NCBI GenBank assembly: GCA_903891335.1
Contig: CAITDX010000019.1
Coordinates: forward strand, 1-36,638
Length of the DNA: 36,638 bases
Origin: an uncultured bacterium
GTDB lineage: Bacteria; Patescibacteriota; Microgenomatia; UBA1400; PJMF01
Reading direction: 5' to 3'
The notes beneath the pieces were generated by a model. It made no database searches. It saw only the letters and a program-made list of their open reading frames with translations, and was not told the DNA's origin. This document shows, piece after piece, positions 13,537 to 20,849 of this stretch. The position numbers were made by a program, and so were the translations under genes. Each line of letters opens with the position of its first letter. Within the stretch, counting starts at the first letter, position 1.

Positions 13537-16167
13537 TTATACTACGTTCACATCCTCAATCGTCTCAGCCTTATTAAAGGTATTAAATGATCTGTTACCA
13601 GGCATCAAATTCCAAGTAGGTCGAGCTAGAATCAAGAAAGGAACTATTTTAACTACCTTGTCCAAAGCATCTTTTACGTTTGGTGCATTATTTTCAAGGA
13701 ATTGAGTAGCCAGCCACCAAATTCCCTTGAGACCTACCTCAGCATTTTGGAAAGCAATATCAGCGTTAGCTCCTGATTCAGCACTTGGCAATCCACTTTC
13801 TGCGGCGATTTTGGCAATTTCAGCAGCACCCTGCTGCATCTTAGATAAGTCTGAGAGAGCTCCTCTCATTGAAGTCTCCGCAGCTTGCGCCCACTCTCCT
13901 GCCACTGCATCAACCCCATTAGCAATACCTAGTGCCATAAATACCGCGGCAGCACCGGCTCCAAGAGCAGCAATTTGTTCCCACATTTTATCTAATTTTG
14001 AACGCTCAAAAATTTGTCTAAGTTCCATCTTAGCAAAGCCACGCTGAGCATCTTGCAGAAGAAGCGCGGTAGCCTCTTGTATCGCAAGATTACTGCGCTC
14101 GACACCGCTCTCCATGGTCTTTAGCTGTTTTTTAAAGTGTTCAACAGCAAGAGTTGATTCTTTTCTTCTTTGATCTGTATTCTCAGCAACCTCATCTACA
14201 GATTGACGTTTGCTCCCCTCAGTGAGCATTCTCCACACTCGGCTATTTTGAGCAAGTTTTGTGTCAGGACCAAGAATCTTACGCATTAACTCAGCTGTTC
14301 TACTAAATACCGACCTATTAAGATGTCTCTCCATCGCATCTCTGCTCATGTATTGCTGAGGAATATTAGAGCTATCAATCTGATTATCCATCCATTGTTC
14401 TTCTAGAGTAAAAGAATTCTCAGCTAATGCGGACACCTCTTCTCCGCCCATCTTTTTCAAACCCTCATTAACTTCAGCCAAAACGCCTTTACCGTCAAGC
14501 ATTTTTTGTGCTCTCGTTTTCAGTTCCTTCAAAAGTTTGCCGGCATTCTCACGGAACATAATACCTCCAGTAACCGAATCAATTCCTGCAGAAGCCAATT
14601 CGAGTGGAGATAATACAGCTGAGAGAGCCAAACCCTTGCCTTCAGTAATCGAGATTGTGTCATTGGCTCGGGCAACCATCATCGCTGCTCGCATGAAAGC
14701 AGATTCGGCACCGCGCAAAATAGTCGCTGCCTTAACAACTTCTTTCTCGCCGTATTCTTCTGGGTTAGCGAGGATGTTATTGAGATTTTCGACTGCCATC
14801 TCTTTGGCAACAACTGCTGAACTCAAATCATTAACTGCGCTTTCAGCAATTGTCCCCTCCATGTTATTAACGGCGAAACCAACTTCCGTGCCCAAATCCT
14901 CGGCAAAAGTAAGAAAACCTTTTCCAATTCTCTTTGCCATAGGCACAGCCGCTTCTTTAAACCATTCAGGAAGAATAATATCCACATCGACTGCAGTCGC
15001 AGTCAAAACTTTTTGCCAATTTTGAGCATTGTCAAAATCAAATCCTAAATATTTCTTTTGTGCATTTTGATACTGCTCTAAAGATAGATCTTGCTGTCTC
15101 TGGAAATATTTTTGGAAATGCTCGGCTTGAACTCGACGATCTGCTTTCACAAAAACACCTTTTGTCATGAACTGTGGTAACTCACTACCTTCTTCAAGTG
15201 CCTTGCTTTCATCCGCTGTCAAAGGAGCACTCTTGCTATCTGCTGCGACTTCGGTCATTAGCTGCTTACGCAAATCTCCAAGTTCTGCGGTGCTTAAAAC
15301 ACCAGCTCGCCACATTTCCAAAACTGAGGCGGTGTCACCAGAACCAACAATCTTTGCTCTAAGCTCAACTGAAATATCAGACATTTTTGCTTCACGAGCG
15401 GCATCAGGAGCAACAAACTCATGAAGTCTTCTTCCAACGGCACCATGAAACAAAGCATCATCAGCCAAGGCTAAGACCTTACGCACTGGACCACCGGCCA
15501 TAGATGACCAAAACTTAAACTTATATTTATCTGGATCTGTTGAAGAAACGCCTAAGTCAGCTGTCGATCTAAATTTGTTAGCCTTATCTAAATCAGCTTG
15601 AGCTCTATGTAGCTCTTTTAAACTTGACCAGGTCTCACGCTTTGCTTTGTTTGCTTCTGTTATAAAAGCCTTAATAGCTTCCTTATCTTTGTCCTTGCTA
15701 TTCAGATAGGCTTCCCACAAAGCATTTATCTCTGTTTCCATCTCCTCTGAGTTTTTAAACTGTTTACGCACTTCCATTAACTGGTTGACCATTTCTCGCA
15801 AACTCTCAACGCCAGAAGCCATAAACTCCACTTGTTTCTCCTGTCCTTGTCCAGTTAATTCGCGATCAGCTATTGTTTGAAATACTTCAGCAGCTCCTTT
15901 TTCCTTTAAAAATTTAGCTAAGGTTTTTAATTCTCTGCTATCTTGGCTTAATCCAAGTTCAACTGCTAAAAACCTAGTGAGGTTTTCGGCATCAGCAAGA
16001 ACACTCACTTCACCATCTTCAAGTCCCTTTTGTTGACTTTTCAAATCTGCCCAAACCAAAGGCTGCTTCGTTTCTACCCACGAAAGCATGAAGACTGTCA
16101 GCAACTGCTGGTAATGCTCGATTAATCGACGGTTGAAGATCTTTGGCTTGTGGTTGTGGAGCTGCAT
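13537..16167 (-). CDS. Large cysteine-free helical protein of unknown function
   Basis: The frame from the ATG at 16167 gives 876 aa that I cannot assign to a family. It is almost entirely helical with repeated Ala/Leu/Glu/Lys patterns, has no cysteine, and has two hydrophobic segments near the C-terminus (IAALGAGAAAVFMALGIANG around 715-735; VVKIVPFLILA around 845-855). No catalytic motif stands out. The first 40 codons have the wrong codon pattern: third-position GC is about 71% there against about 22% just after. The frame starting at the ATG at 16180 has the expected low value, so the true N-terminus is probably in that frame, joined by a +1 shift between about 16085 and 16030. It has its own promoter (16213-16241) and is followed by the 133-aa gene. 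Confidence 0.65.
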   Translation of the reverse strand: MQLHNHKPKIFNRRLIEHYQQLLTVFMLSWVETKQPLVWADLKSQQKGLEDGEVSVLADAENLTRFLAVELGLSQDSRELKTLAKFLKEKGAAEVFQTIADRELTGQGQEKQVEFMASGVESLREMVNQLMEVRKQFKNSEEMETEINALWEAYLNSKDKDKEAIKAFITEANKAKRETWSSLKELHRAQADLDKANKFRSTADLGVSSTDPDKYKFKFWSSMAGGPVRKVLALADDALFHGAVGRRLHEFVAPDAAREAKMSDISVELRAKIVGSGDTASVLEMWRAGVLSTAELGDLRKQLMTEVAADSKSAPLTADESKALEEGSELPQFMTKGVFVKADRRVQAEHFQKYFQRQQDLSLEQYQNAQKKYLGFDFDNAQNWQKVLTATAVDVDIILPEWFKEAAVPMAKRIGKGFLTFAEDLGTEVGFAVNNMEGTIAESAVNDLSSAVVAKEMAVENLNNILANPEEYGEKEVVKAATILRGAESAFMRAAMMVARANDTISITEGKGLALSAVLSPLELASAGIDSVTGGIMFRENAGKLLKELKTRAQKMLDGKGVLAEVNEGLKKMGGEEVSALAENSFTLEEQWMDNQIDSSNIPQQYMSRDAMERHLNRSVFSRTAELMRKILGPDTKLAQNSRVWRMLTEGSKRQSVDEVAENTDQRRKESTLAVEHFKKQLKTMESGVERSNLAIQEATALLLQDAQRGFAKMELRQIFERSKLDKMWEQIAALGAGAAAVFMALGIANGVDAVAGEWAQAAETSMRGALSDLSKMQQGAAEIAKIAAESGLPSAESGANADIAFQNAEVGLKGIWWLATQFLENNAPNVKDALDKVVKIVPFLILARPTWNLMPGNRSFNTFNKAETIEDVNVV

Positions 16168-16180
16168 TTGTTTCTGTCAT
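16019..16180 (-). CDS. Probable true N-terminal segment of the 876-aa gene, in the other frame
   Basis: ATG at 16180 opens 53 codons (starting MTETNAAPQPQAKDLQPSIN) ending in TGA at 16019-16021. By hand count 8 of codons 2-40 end in G or C, like the body of the downstream frame (8 of 36), whereas the overlapping part of the 16167 frame has 25 of 35. The start lies about 25 bases after the predicted transcription start. To join the downstream frame one base must be skipped. This could be an assembly insertion, a real mutation or programmed +1 frameshifting. Confidence 0.5.
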   Translation of the reverse strand: MTETNAAPQPQAKDLQPSINRALPAVADSLHAFVGRNEAAFGLGRFEKSTKGT

Positions 16181-16212
16181 AGGAACTTTCACATGAAAAA
16201 CTACTTGTTTCC

Positions 16213-16241
16213 ATTAAAAAACAATTTTCATGTCAAGTCAA
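16213..16241 (-). promoter_or_regulatory. Promoter of the 876-aa/133-aa module
   Basis: TTGACT (16236-16241), 17-base spacer, TTTAAT (16213-16218). A second TTGACA overlaps the -35 by being shifted 5 bases downstream. Confidence 0.5.
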
Positions 16242-16256
16242 ACAAGCAAAATAAAA

Positions 16257-16275
16257 ATGATTACTTTTGAATCAT
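16257..16275 (-). terminator. AT-rich terminator after infB
   Basis: Six-bp stem ATGATT/AATCAT with a 7-base loop, followed on the minus strand by TTTTATTTTG and on the plus strand by TTTGTTATATTTTT. Weak stem, but placed between infB and the next promoter. Confidence 0.45.
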
Positions 16276-16380
16276 TTTGTTATATTTTTGAAACAGAATC
16301 GCACTCTGCTTAATGTAAAAAACCGAGAAAGTTACTAATTGCTCACTACAATGAATCTTTCATTCACGAAAGACAACTCT

Positions 16381-17865
16381 CTATCCCTCTTTTCGATACG
16401 CCACGATCACGTCGCCCACTTGAAAATCCAATTTCTTGTTTTTGAAAGTCAAACCACCTTCATTTTTGGTACCAATGCGCTCAATGTCTTCCTTGCCATG
16501 CTTCATCGACTTGAGGACAGGATTGGCGATAATTTCTTCACCACGCTTGAGGTGTAGTAAATCACTTTTCTTGATTTCACCAGTGCGCACACGCACACCT
16601 GCAATCACCTCACCCTTCATCTCAAACATTTGCAAAATCTCTGCCTCACCAGTCACCACCTCATCAAAAGTTGCATCCATCAACTTAAGCATGCTCTTCT
16701 GTAAATCTTCAATCAAATGATAAATAATATTGTATTCTTTAATCTTGACTCCTAAATTCTTAGCGGTTTTTTTGACTGTGCCATTAACCTTGATGTTAAA
16801 AGCGATCAGCAGCACCTTGCCATCGCGAGCCAACTCCAAGTCTTGCTCAGTAATCTGCCCCACACCACAAGCAATCACATCAACACTATCGCGATCAAGA
16901 CTTTGTAAAATCGCTTCAAGCGTACCTTTGACATCAGCCTTAATGATCAACTTAATCTTCTCTCGTTCACCCAACATCACGTCAAGATCGACATTCTCCC
17001 AGTTGATCTCATCACCCATGCGAAATGATTTCTCGAGTTCACCAGTCTTGGCGAATTCATCAGTCAAATCAGCATCATAGCTTCTCGAGCTATCGCGAAT
17101 CACACTCCCTACTTCTGGCACCTCTTCCAGACCAATAATTTCAGCTGGCTCACCAGGCAAAACCTGTTGCAACGACTGACCGCGCTCATTCTCTAGCAGG
17201 CGCACGCGCCCAGTAATCTCATCGACCACCAAATCTTGACGCACCGCCAAAGTGCCTGAACGGACAATCACCCGAGCCACCGAACCCTTGTTTTTTTCTT
17301 TACTTGACTCGATAACCACTGCCTCAAGCGGCGCTGCCGGATCAGCCTTCAGTTCCAAAAGATCAGCCATCACCACAATCGTCTCGAGGAGTTTATCCAC
17401 TCCCTGACCAGTGCGAGCTGACAATTCGATCGCCTCGATATCACCACCATATTCTTGAACCAACACCCCTGCTTCTGCCAACTGCGATTTCACCACTTCT
17501 AAGTGTAAATCGGGCAAATCAATTTTATTGATCGCCACGATAAAGGGCACTTGGCTTTCTTTGATGAAACGAATCGACTCGATAGTTTGAGGCTTGACGC
17601 CATCATTGGCAGCCACCACCAGCACCACTAAATCAGTAATCTGAGTACCACGCTGACGCATCTTGTTGAAAGCGGCGTGACCAGGAGTATCGATAAAGGT
17701 AATTTTCTGAGCAGCAAACTCGACCTGGTAGGCACCGATATGCTGGGTGATGCCGCCAGCTTCACGAGCAGCGACATTGCTATGACGAATGTAATCCAAG
17801 AGCGAGGTCTTGCCGTGATCGACATGACCCATAATCGTAATGATTGGCGCTCTTTTCTCTAACAT
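16381..17865 (-). CDS. infB: Translation initiation factor IF-2, short form
   Basis: A 494-aa IF-2, the GTPase that places initiator tRNA on the 30S subunit. The G domain starts almost at once: GHVDHGKT at 13-20, DTPGH at 59-63, NKID at 113-116. Domains II, III and IV follow to the end (VGDVIVAYRKEG). The usual long N-terminal region with IF2N motifs (100-400 residues in most bacteria) is missing; the ATG at 17865 has a good AAGGAAG site 8 bases upstream, so this is not a missed start. It follows nusA by 40 bases and is probably co-transcribed with it. Confidence 0.97.
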   Translation of the reverse strand: MLEKRAPIITIMGHVDHGKTSLLDYIRHSNVAAREAGGITQHIGAYQVEFAAQKITFIDTPGHAAFNKMRQRGTQITDLVVLVVAANDGVKPQTIESIRFIKESQVPFIVAINKIDLPDLHLEVVKSQLAEAGVLVQEYGGDIEAIELSARTGQGVDKLLETIVVMADLLELKADPAAPLEAVVIESSKEKNKGSVARVIVRSGTLAVRQDLVVDEITGRVRLLENERGQSLQQVLPGEPAEIIGLEEVPEVGSVIRDSSRSYDADLTDEFAKTGELEKSFRMGDEINWENVDLDVMLGEREKIKLIIKADVKGTLEAILQSLDRDSVDVIACGVGQITEQDLELARDGKVLLIAFNIKVNGTVKKTAKNLGVKIKEYNIIYHLIEDLQKSMLKLMDATFDEVVTGEAEILQMFEMKGEVIAGVRVRTGEIKKSDLLHLKRGEEIIANPVLKSMKHGKEDIERIGTKNEGGLTFKNKKLDFQVGDVIVAYRKEG

Positions 17866-17905
17866 ACCGTCTTCCTTTTCTTGACTGTCGTAACTTTACA
17901 ATCGA

Positions 17906-19159
17906 TTACACTTGATCGCGACTTTGCTCTTCTTTCAAATAGGCATCAACGCGAGCAAGCAAGATTTCCTGATCAGCTGGAGTGATTTCATTCATCTTAA
18001 CCCATTTATCGCGGAAACGCACTAAATCGTTGAGCGTAGTCAATTTGTGCTGCACCAACACCTCACGGGTATCAGCAGCCAAACCAAAAGTGTCGATTTC
18101 GTATTCTTCTTTACCGGTTACGGCTGATTGGATCTGACCAGTGGCTGATTTAACCGTGATTTGATAGCCAGTTAATTTAGCAGCCAAACGGACGTTTTGA
18201 CCACCACGACCAATGACGAGCGACAGTTGGTCATCAGGAGCAGTCACCGTCACTTGGCGATTTTTCTGATCAACTTCGATCTGCAAGCCTTCAGCAGGAG
18301 CCAACGCACCTTGCAAGAGCAAGCGATCGTCTGCTGAGAAAGGAATGATGTCAACTTTTTCGTTGTTAAGTTCTTCAATCACTTTTTGGACACGCACGCC
18401 GCGCTGACCCACACAAGAACCAACTGGATCGACACCATCTTGAGTGGATTTAACGGTCAATTTAGTGCGCACGCCAGCTTCACGAGCAATGGCGACAATT
18501 TGCACTGCACCTGAAGCAACTTCTGGCACTTCTCGCTCAAATAATTTACTGACTAAGTCAGCACTGGAACGGGAAACAATAATCTGCTCACCGCGGACAG
18601 TTTCACTAATTTCTTTGATCAAAACGGCCAAGCGCTGATTGAGGCGATAAAATTCACCACGCATCTGCTCCTCGGGAGGCATAATCGCCTGACCACGACC
18701 GATATCCATAATCACACTGCGACCCTGCATGCGCAGGACTTGACCAGTGACAACTTCACCCATGCGATCACGATAGGCAGCAATGATGGTGTCACGCTCA
18801 CTACGACGAATGCGCTGGAGAATTACCTGCTTGGCGGTTTGGGCGGCAATCCGACCAAAACCAGCTGGAGTAACATCTTCAGCTTTTTTCTCATCCCACT
18901 CTAGAATCTCAAGGGTTTCCTCATCTTTTTTGATGGCTGGAGCACGCAAAATGCGAGCACTACCATTATTTTTGTCAAGATCAACGTAGTAATGGAAATT
19001 CTCATCAAGATCACCCATTTGCTTGCGATACGCTGATACTAAAGCCTGACGAATAGCTTCATAAATATCTTCTGGATCAATTTTGCGCTCGGTCGCAATC
19101 TGAGTGATCGCGGCAGCAAATTCAGTGCGGACGAGGTTGGCATTTTGAAGAGTAGCCAT
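17906..19159 (-). CDS. nusA: Transcription termination/antitermination factor NusA
   Basis: A 417-aa NusA. The N-terminal RNA polymerase-binding domain (about 1-130), S1 domain (about 135-205, GEVVTGQVLRMQGRSVIMDI) and two KH domains (to about 350, including PVGSCVGQRGVRVQ and LSVIGRGGQNVRLA-like loops) are all visible. A short helix-hairpin-helix-like tail (ADTREVLVQHKLTTLNDLV) closes it; E. coli-type acidic repeats are absent. It modulates pausing, termination and antitermination. The gene has its own promoter (19266-19294) and a leader hairpin with a T7 run that could act as an attenuator. infB follows; rimP, usually upstream, is not here. Confidence 0.97.
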   Translation of the reverse strand: MATLQNANLVRTEFAAAITQIATERKIDPEDIYEAIRQALVSAYRKQMGDLDENFHYYVDLDKNNGSARILRAPAIKKDEETLEILEWDEKKAEDVTPAGFGRIAAQTAKQVILQRIRRSERDTIIAAYRDRMGEVVTGQVLRMQGRSVIMDIGRGQAIMPPEEQMRGEFYRLNQRLAVLIKEISETVRGEQIIVSRSSADLVSKLFEREVPEVASGAVQIVAIAREAGVRTKLTVKSTQDGVDPVGSCVGQRGVRVQKVIEELNNEKVDIIPFSADDRLLLQGALAPAEGLQIEVDQKNRQVTVTAPDDQLSLVIGRGGQNVRLAAKLTGYQITVKSATGQIQSAVTGKEEYEIDTFGLAADTREVLVQHKLTTLNDLVRFRDKWVKMNEITPADQEILLARVDAYLKEEQSRDQV

Positions 19160-19208
19160 AGGTTTCCTTTGTTGTTTTACAATTTGTATAAAAATACCTG
19201 TTATTAAG

Positions 19209-19240
19209 AAAAAAAGGACCTGGTGTCAACCAACAGTCCT
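19209..19240 (-). terminator. Candidate attenuator in the nusA leader
   Basis: Between the promoter and the nusA ATG the minus strand forms AGGAC/GTCCT stacked on TGGT/ACCA around a TGAC loop (19215-19240, with a 3x1 internal loop), followed at once by seven T (19209-19215). This has the layout of an intrinsic terminator inside the leader. Confidence 0.55.
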
Positions 19241-19265
19241 TCCTCACTCAACAACGTATAGTGCT

Positions 19266-19294
19266 ATTATAGCAGAAAAGATCAGAAAAACCAA
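19266..19294 (-). promoter_or_regulatory. nusA-infB promoter
   Basis: TTGGTT (19289-19294), 17-base spacer, TATAAT (19266-19271) preceded by TGC. Leader to the ATG is about 100 bases. Confidence 0.65.
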
Positions 19295-19323
19295 TTCGAG
19301 TGTGCTAGTCATTTCAGCAAGAA

Positions 19324-19581
19324 CTAATAGACTTGACCATGAGTCCCAATTGCTAAAAGATAGATATTTTCATCAACAAAACGAACCAAGATACGAATAC
19401 TCATGTTCACGGAGATTGAATAATCCTGGCGATTTGATAATTTATGTAAACGCAGTGAGGGATGATCTGGAGCAACAAGCAGTAGTTTTAATGTTTTGGT
19501 AATTTGTTTCTTTAAGCGGGGGTTCTTGGCAGCTATTTTCACCATGCTTTTATGAAAGGTTGAAGAAATAACCAAATTCAT
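19324..19581 (-). CDS. RelE/YafQ-type toxin of a type II toxin-antitoxin pair
   Basis: An 85-aa basic protein with the RelE/ParE-fold pattern: an N-terminal SSTFHKSMVKIAAKNPRLKK helix, LRLHKLSNRQDYSISV in the middle, IRILVRF, and a final LLAIGTHGQVY. Such toxins usually cut mRNA on the ribosome. The final His in GTH matches the conserved catalytic or binding His of the YafQ/RelE branch. It shares one base with the stop of the antitoxin gene, so the two are translationally coupled. Confidence 0.83.
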   Translation of the reverse strand: MNLVISSTFHKSMVKIAAKNPRLKKQITKTLKLLLVAPDHPSLRLHKLSNRQDYSISVNMSIRILVRFVDENIYLLAIGTHGQVY

Positions 19582-19829
19582 TAAGATAAGCCTTCAAAAA
19601 CTTGATCCACGTATTGGGCTACTGCCTGAGCATCTTTTAAGGTTTTTGCTTGACCGCTGCGATGTTCACTAATTGCTTGGTTTGCCAAAGAATTTAACTG
19701 GATTTCAGTTAAAGTTTGGCGTAAAGCAGTGCGCACCAGATCACTAAAGGATGCAAAATAGCCAGCCTGGATTAATTGATCAGCTTGTAACTTCAACTGA
19801 CTCGGCAATGATACATTTATTGTATGCAT
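19581..19829 (-). CDS. Ribbon-helix-helix antitoxin
   Basis: An 82-aa protein starting MHTINVSLPSQLKLQADQ, the strand-then-helix pattern of the RHH (CopG/ParD-like) DNA-binding fold, followed by FSDLVRTALRQTL, the second helix. The C-terminal part is expected to wrap the toxin. It should also repress its own promoter: CATACA(T/A)T occurs twice, 11 bases apart, across the start codon. The ATG lies 9 bases after CATAAT, so the mRNA is nearly leaderless. The pair lies between the heat-shock and nusA operons. Confidence 0.83.
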   Translation of the reverse strand: MHTINVSLPSQLKLQADQLIQAGYFASFSDLVRTALRQTLTEIQLNSLANQAISEHRSGQAKTLKDAQAVAQYVDQVFEGLS

Positions 19830-19867
19830 AATGTATGAATTATGGCATAAATGAGCATTATTTACAA
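19819..19867 (-). promoter_or_regulatory. Toxin-antitoxin promoter and likely operator
   Basis: TTGTAA (19862-19867, overlapping the dnaJ stop), 17-base spacer, CATAAT (19839-19844) preceded by TGC. Two direct CATACA(T/A)T sites one helical turn apart span the start codon at 19829 and suit a dimeric RHH repressor. Confidence 0.55.
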
Positions 19868-20758
19868 GTCTAGCTTCGCCAATTGCTCAAGTGCTTTCTT
19901 CTGTTCACGCGTCAGTTTCTCTGGCACCTGCACGATCAGGCGAACATACAAATCACCTTTGCCGCGACTCTGTAAATGTTGGATGCCTTCGCCGCGGAGG
20001 CGAATCAGCGAGTGCGAAGCGGTGCCGGGTCGCACCTTCAGCTTAAACTTGCCTGAGAGTGTCTCTACTTCGATCTGACCACCAAGAGCGGCAGTGCTCA
20101 AAGAGATTGACTCATCCACAAAAACATCATAGCCATCGCGCTTGAAGCGAGGGTGGCTACCCACATCAATGGAGATATCAAAATCACTGAAACGAATTCG
20201 CGTGCCATCGTTGGCTCCGGGGGGGACTTTGATCTTTTGGCGCTTGCCATCGATCTCAACTTCTTTGGTCACTCCATTGACTGCATCCATGAAATCGATG
20301 CGGAGGGTGTAGTGGGGGCGGCGGCGCCTGGCGCCGCCGCCAAACCCACCACCAAAAAATTGTTCAAAAATATCAAAAGGATCGCCAAAATCAAACTGCG
20401 CGCCATCGGCGCCACTAGCTCCGCCAGCACCACCTGAAGATGAGTAAGACCAAGTAAATGGCCCGCCAGCTGCTCCAGAAAAACCACCAAAGCCACCAAA
20501 AGGACCAGCTCCACCACCCATACCTGATGAAGGATCAAAAGCCGCATGACCGAACTGGTCATAGGTTTGCTTTTTCTTAATATCGGACAGGACCTGATAA
20601 GCTTCGTTAATTTCTTTGAACTTGTCTTCTGCCCCCGCTTCTTTGTTGCGATCAGGGTGAAATTTTAGCGCCAACTTGCGATATGCCGACTTAATCTCTG
20701 CCGCACTGGCAGTTTTACTCAGACCCAAAACTTCGTAGTAATCGCGTTTCGCTGACAT
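19862..20758 (-). CDS. dnaJ: DnaJ-family co-chaperone without zinc finger (class II, CbpA-like)
   Basis: A 298-aa J-domain protein that stimulates the DnaK ATPase. The J domain occupies residues 1-70 with HPD at 34-36. A Gly/Phe/Ala/Ser-rich region runs to about 145, and the two C-terminal beta domains follow (substrate binding). The four CxxCxGxG zinc repeats of class I DnaJ are absent, so it is a class II type (CbpA/DjlB-like). It is the second gene of the dnaK-dnaJ unit, 91 bases after dnaK, with a strong hairpin between the two. As the only J protein in the operon it probably serves as the main DnaJ. Confidence 0.92.
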   Translation of the reverse strand: MSAKRDYYEVLGLSKTASAAEIKSAYRKLALKFHPDRNKEAGAEDKFKEINEAYQVLSDIKKKQTYDQFGHAAFDPSSGMGGGAGPFGGFGGFSGAAGGPFTWSYSSSGGAGGASGADGAQFDFGDPFDIFEQFFGGGFGGGARRRRPHYTLRIDFMDAVNGVTKEVEIDGKRQKIKVPPGANDGTRIRFSDFDISIDVGSHPRFKRDGYDVFVDESISLSTAALGGQIEVETLSGKFKLKVRPGTASHSLIRLRGEGIQHLQSRGKGDLYVRLIVQVPEKLTREQKKALEQLAKLDL

Positions 20759-20797
20759 AGCAATAGTTTCTTCAGTAATTTCTTTTCATCAACACAA

Positions 20798-20838
20798 GCG
20801 CCAGCGCCCAGATCAAATCAAAACCCGAGCACTGGCGC
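20798..20838 (-). other. Strong dnaK-dnaJ intercistronic hairpin
   Basis: Arms 20798-20809 and 20827-20838 pair over 12 positions (two G-U) with a 17-base loop. No T-run follows on the minus strand, so it is more likely an RNA stabiliser or processing site than a terminator. Its core GCGCCAGCGC also occurs in the dnaK leader hairpin. Confidence 0.6.
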
Positions 20839-20849
20839 CTCAACTTCTA

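Noticed and set aside
14537..15025. 162-codon plus-strand frame inside the 876-aa gene
   Set aside because: Antisense shadow of an Ala/Glu-rich helical coding region; no start signals.
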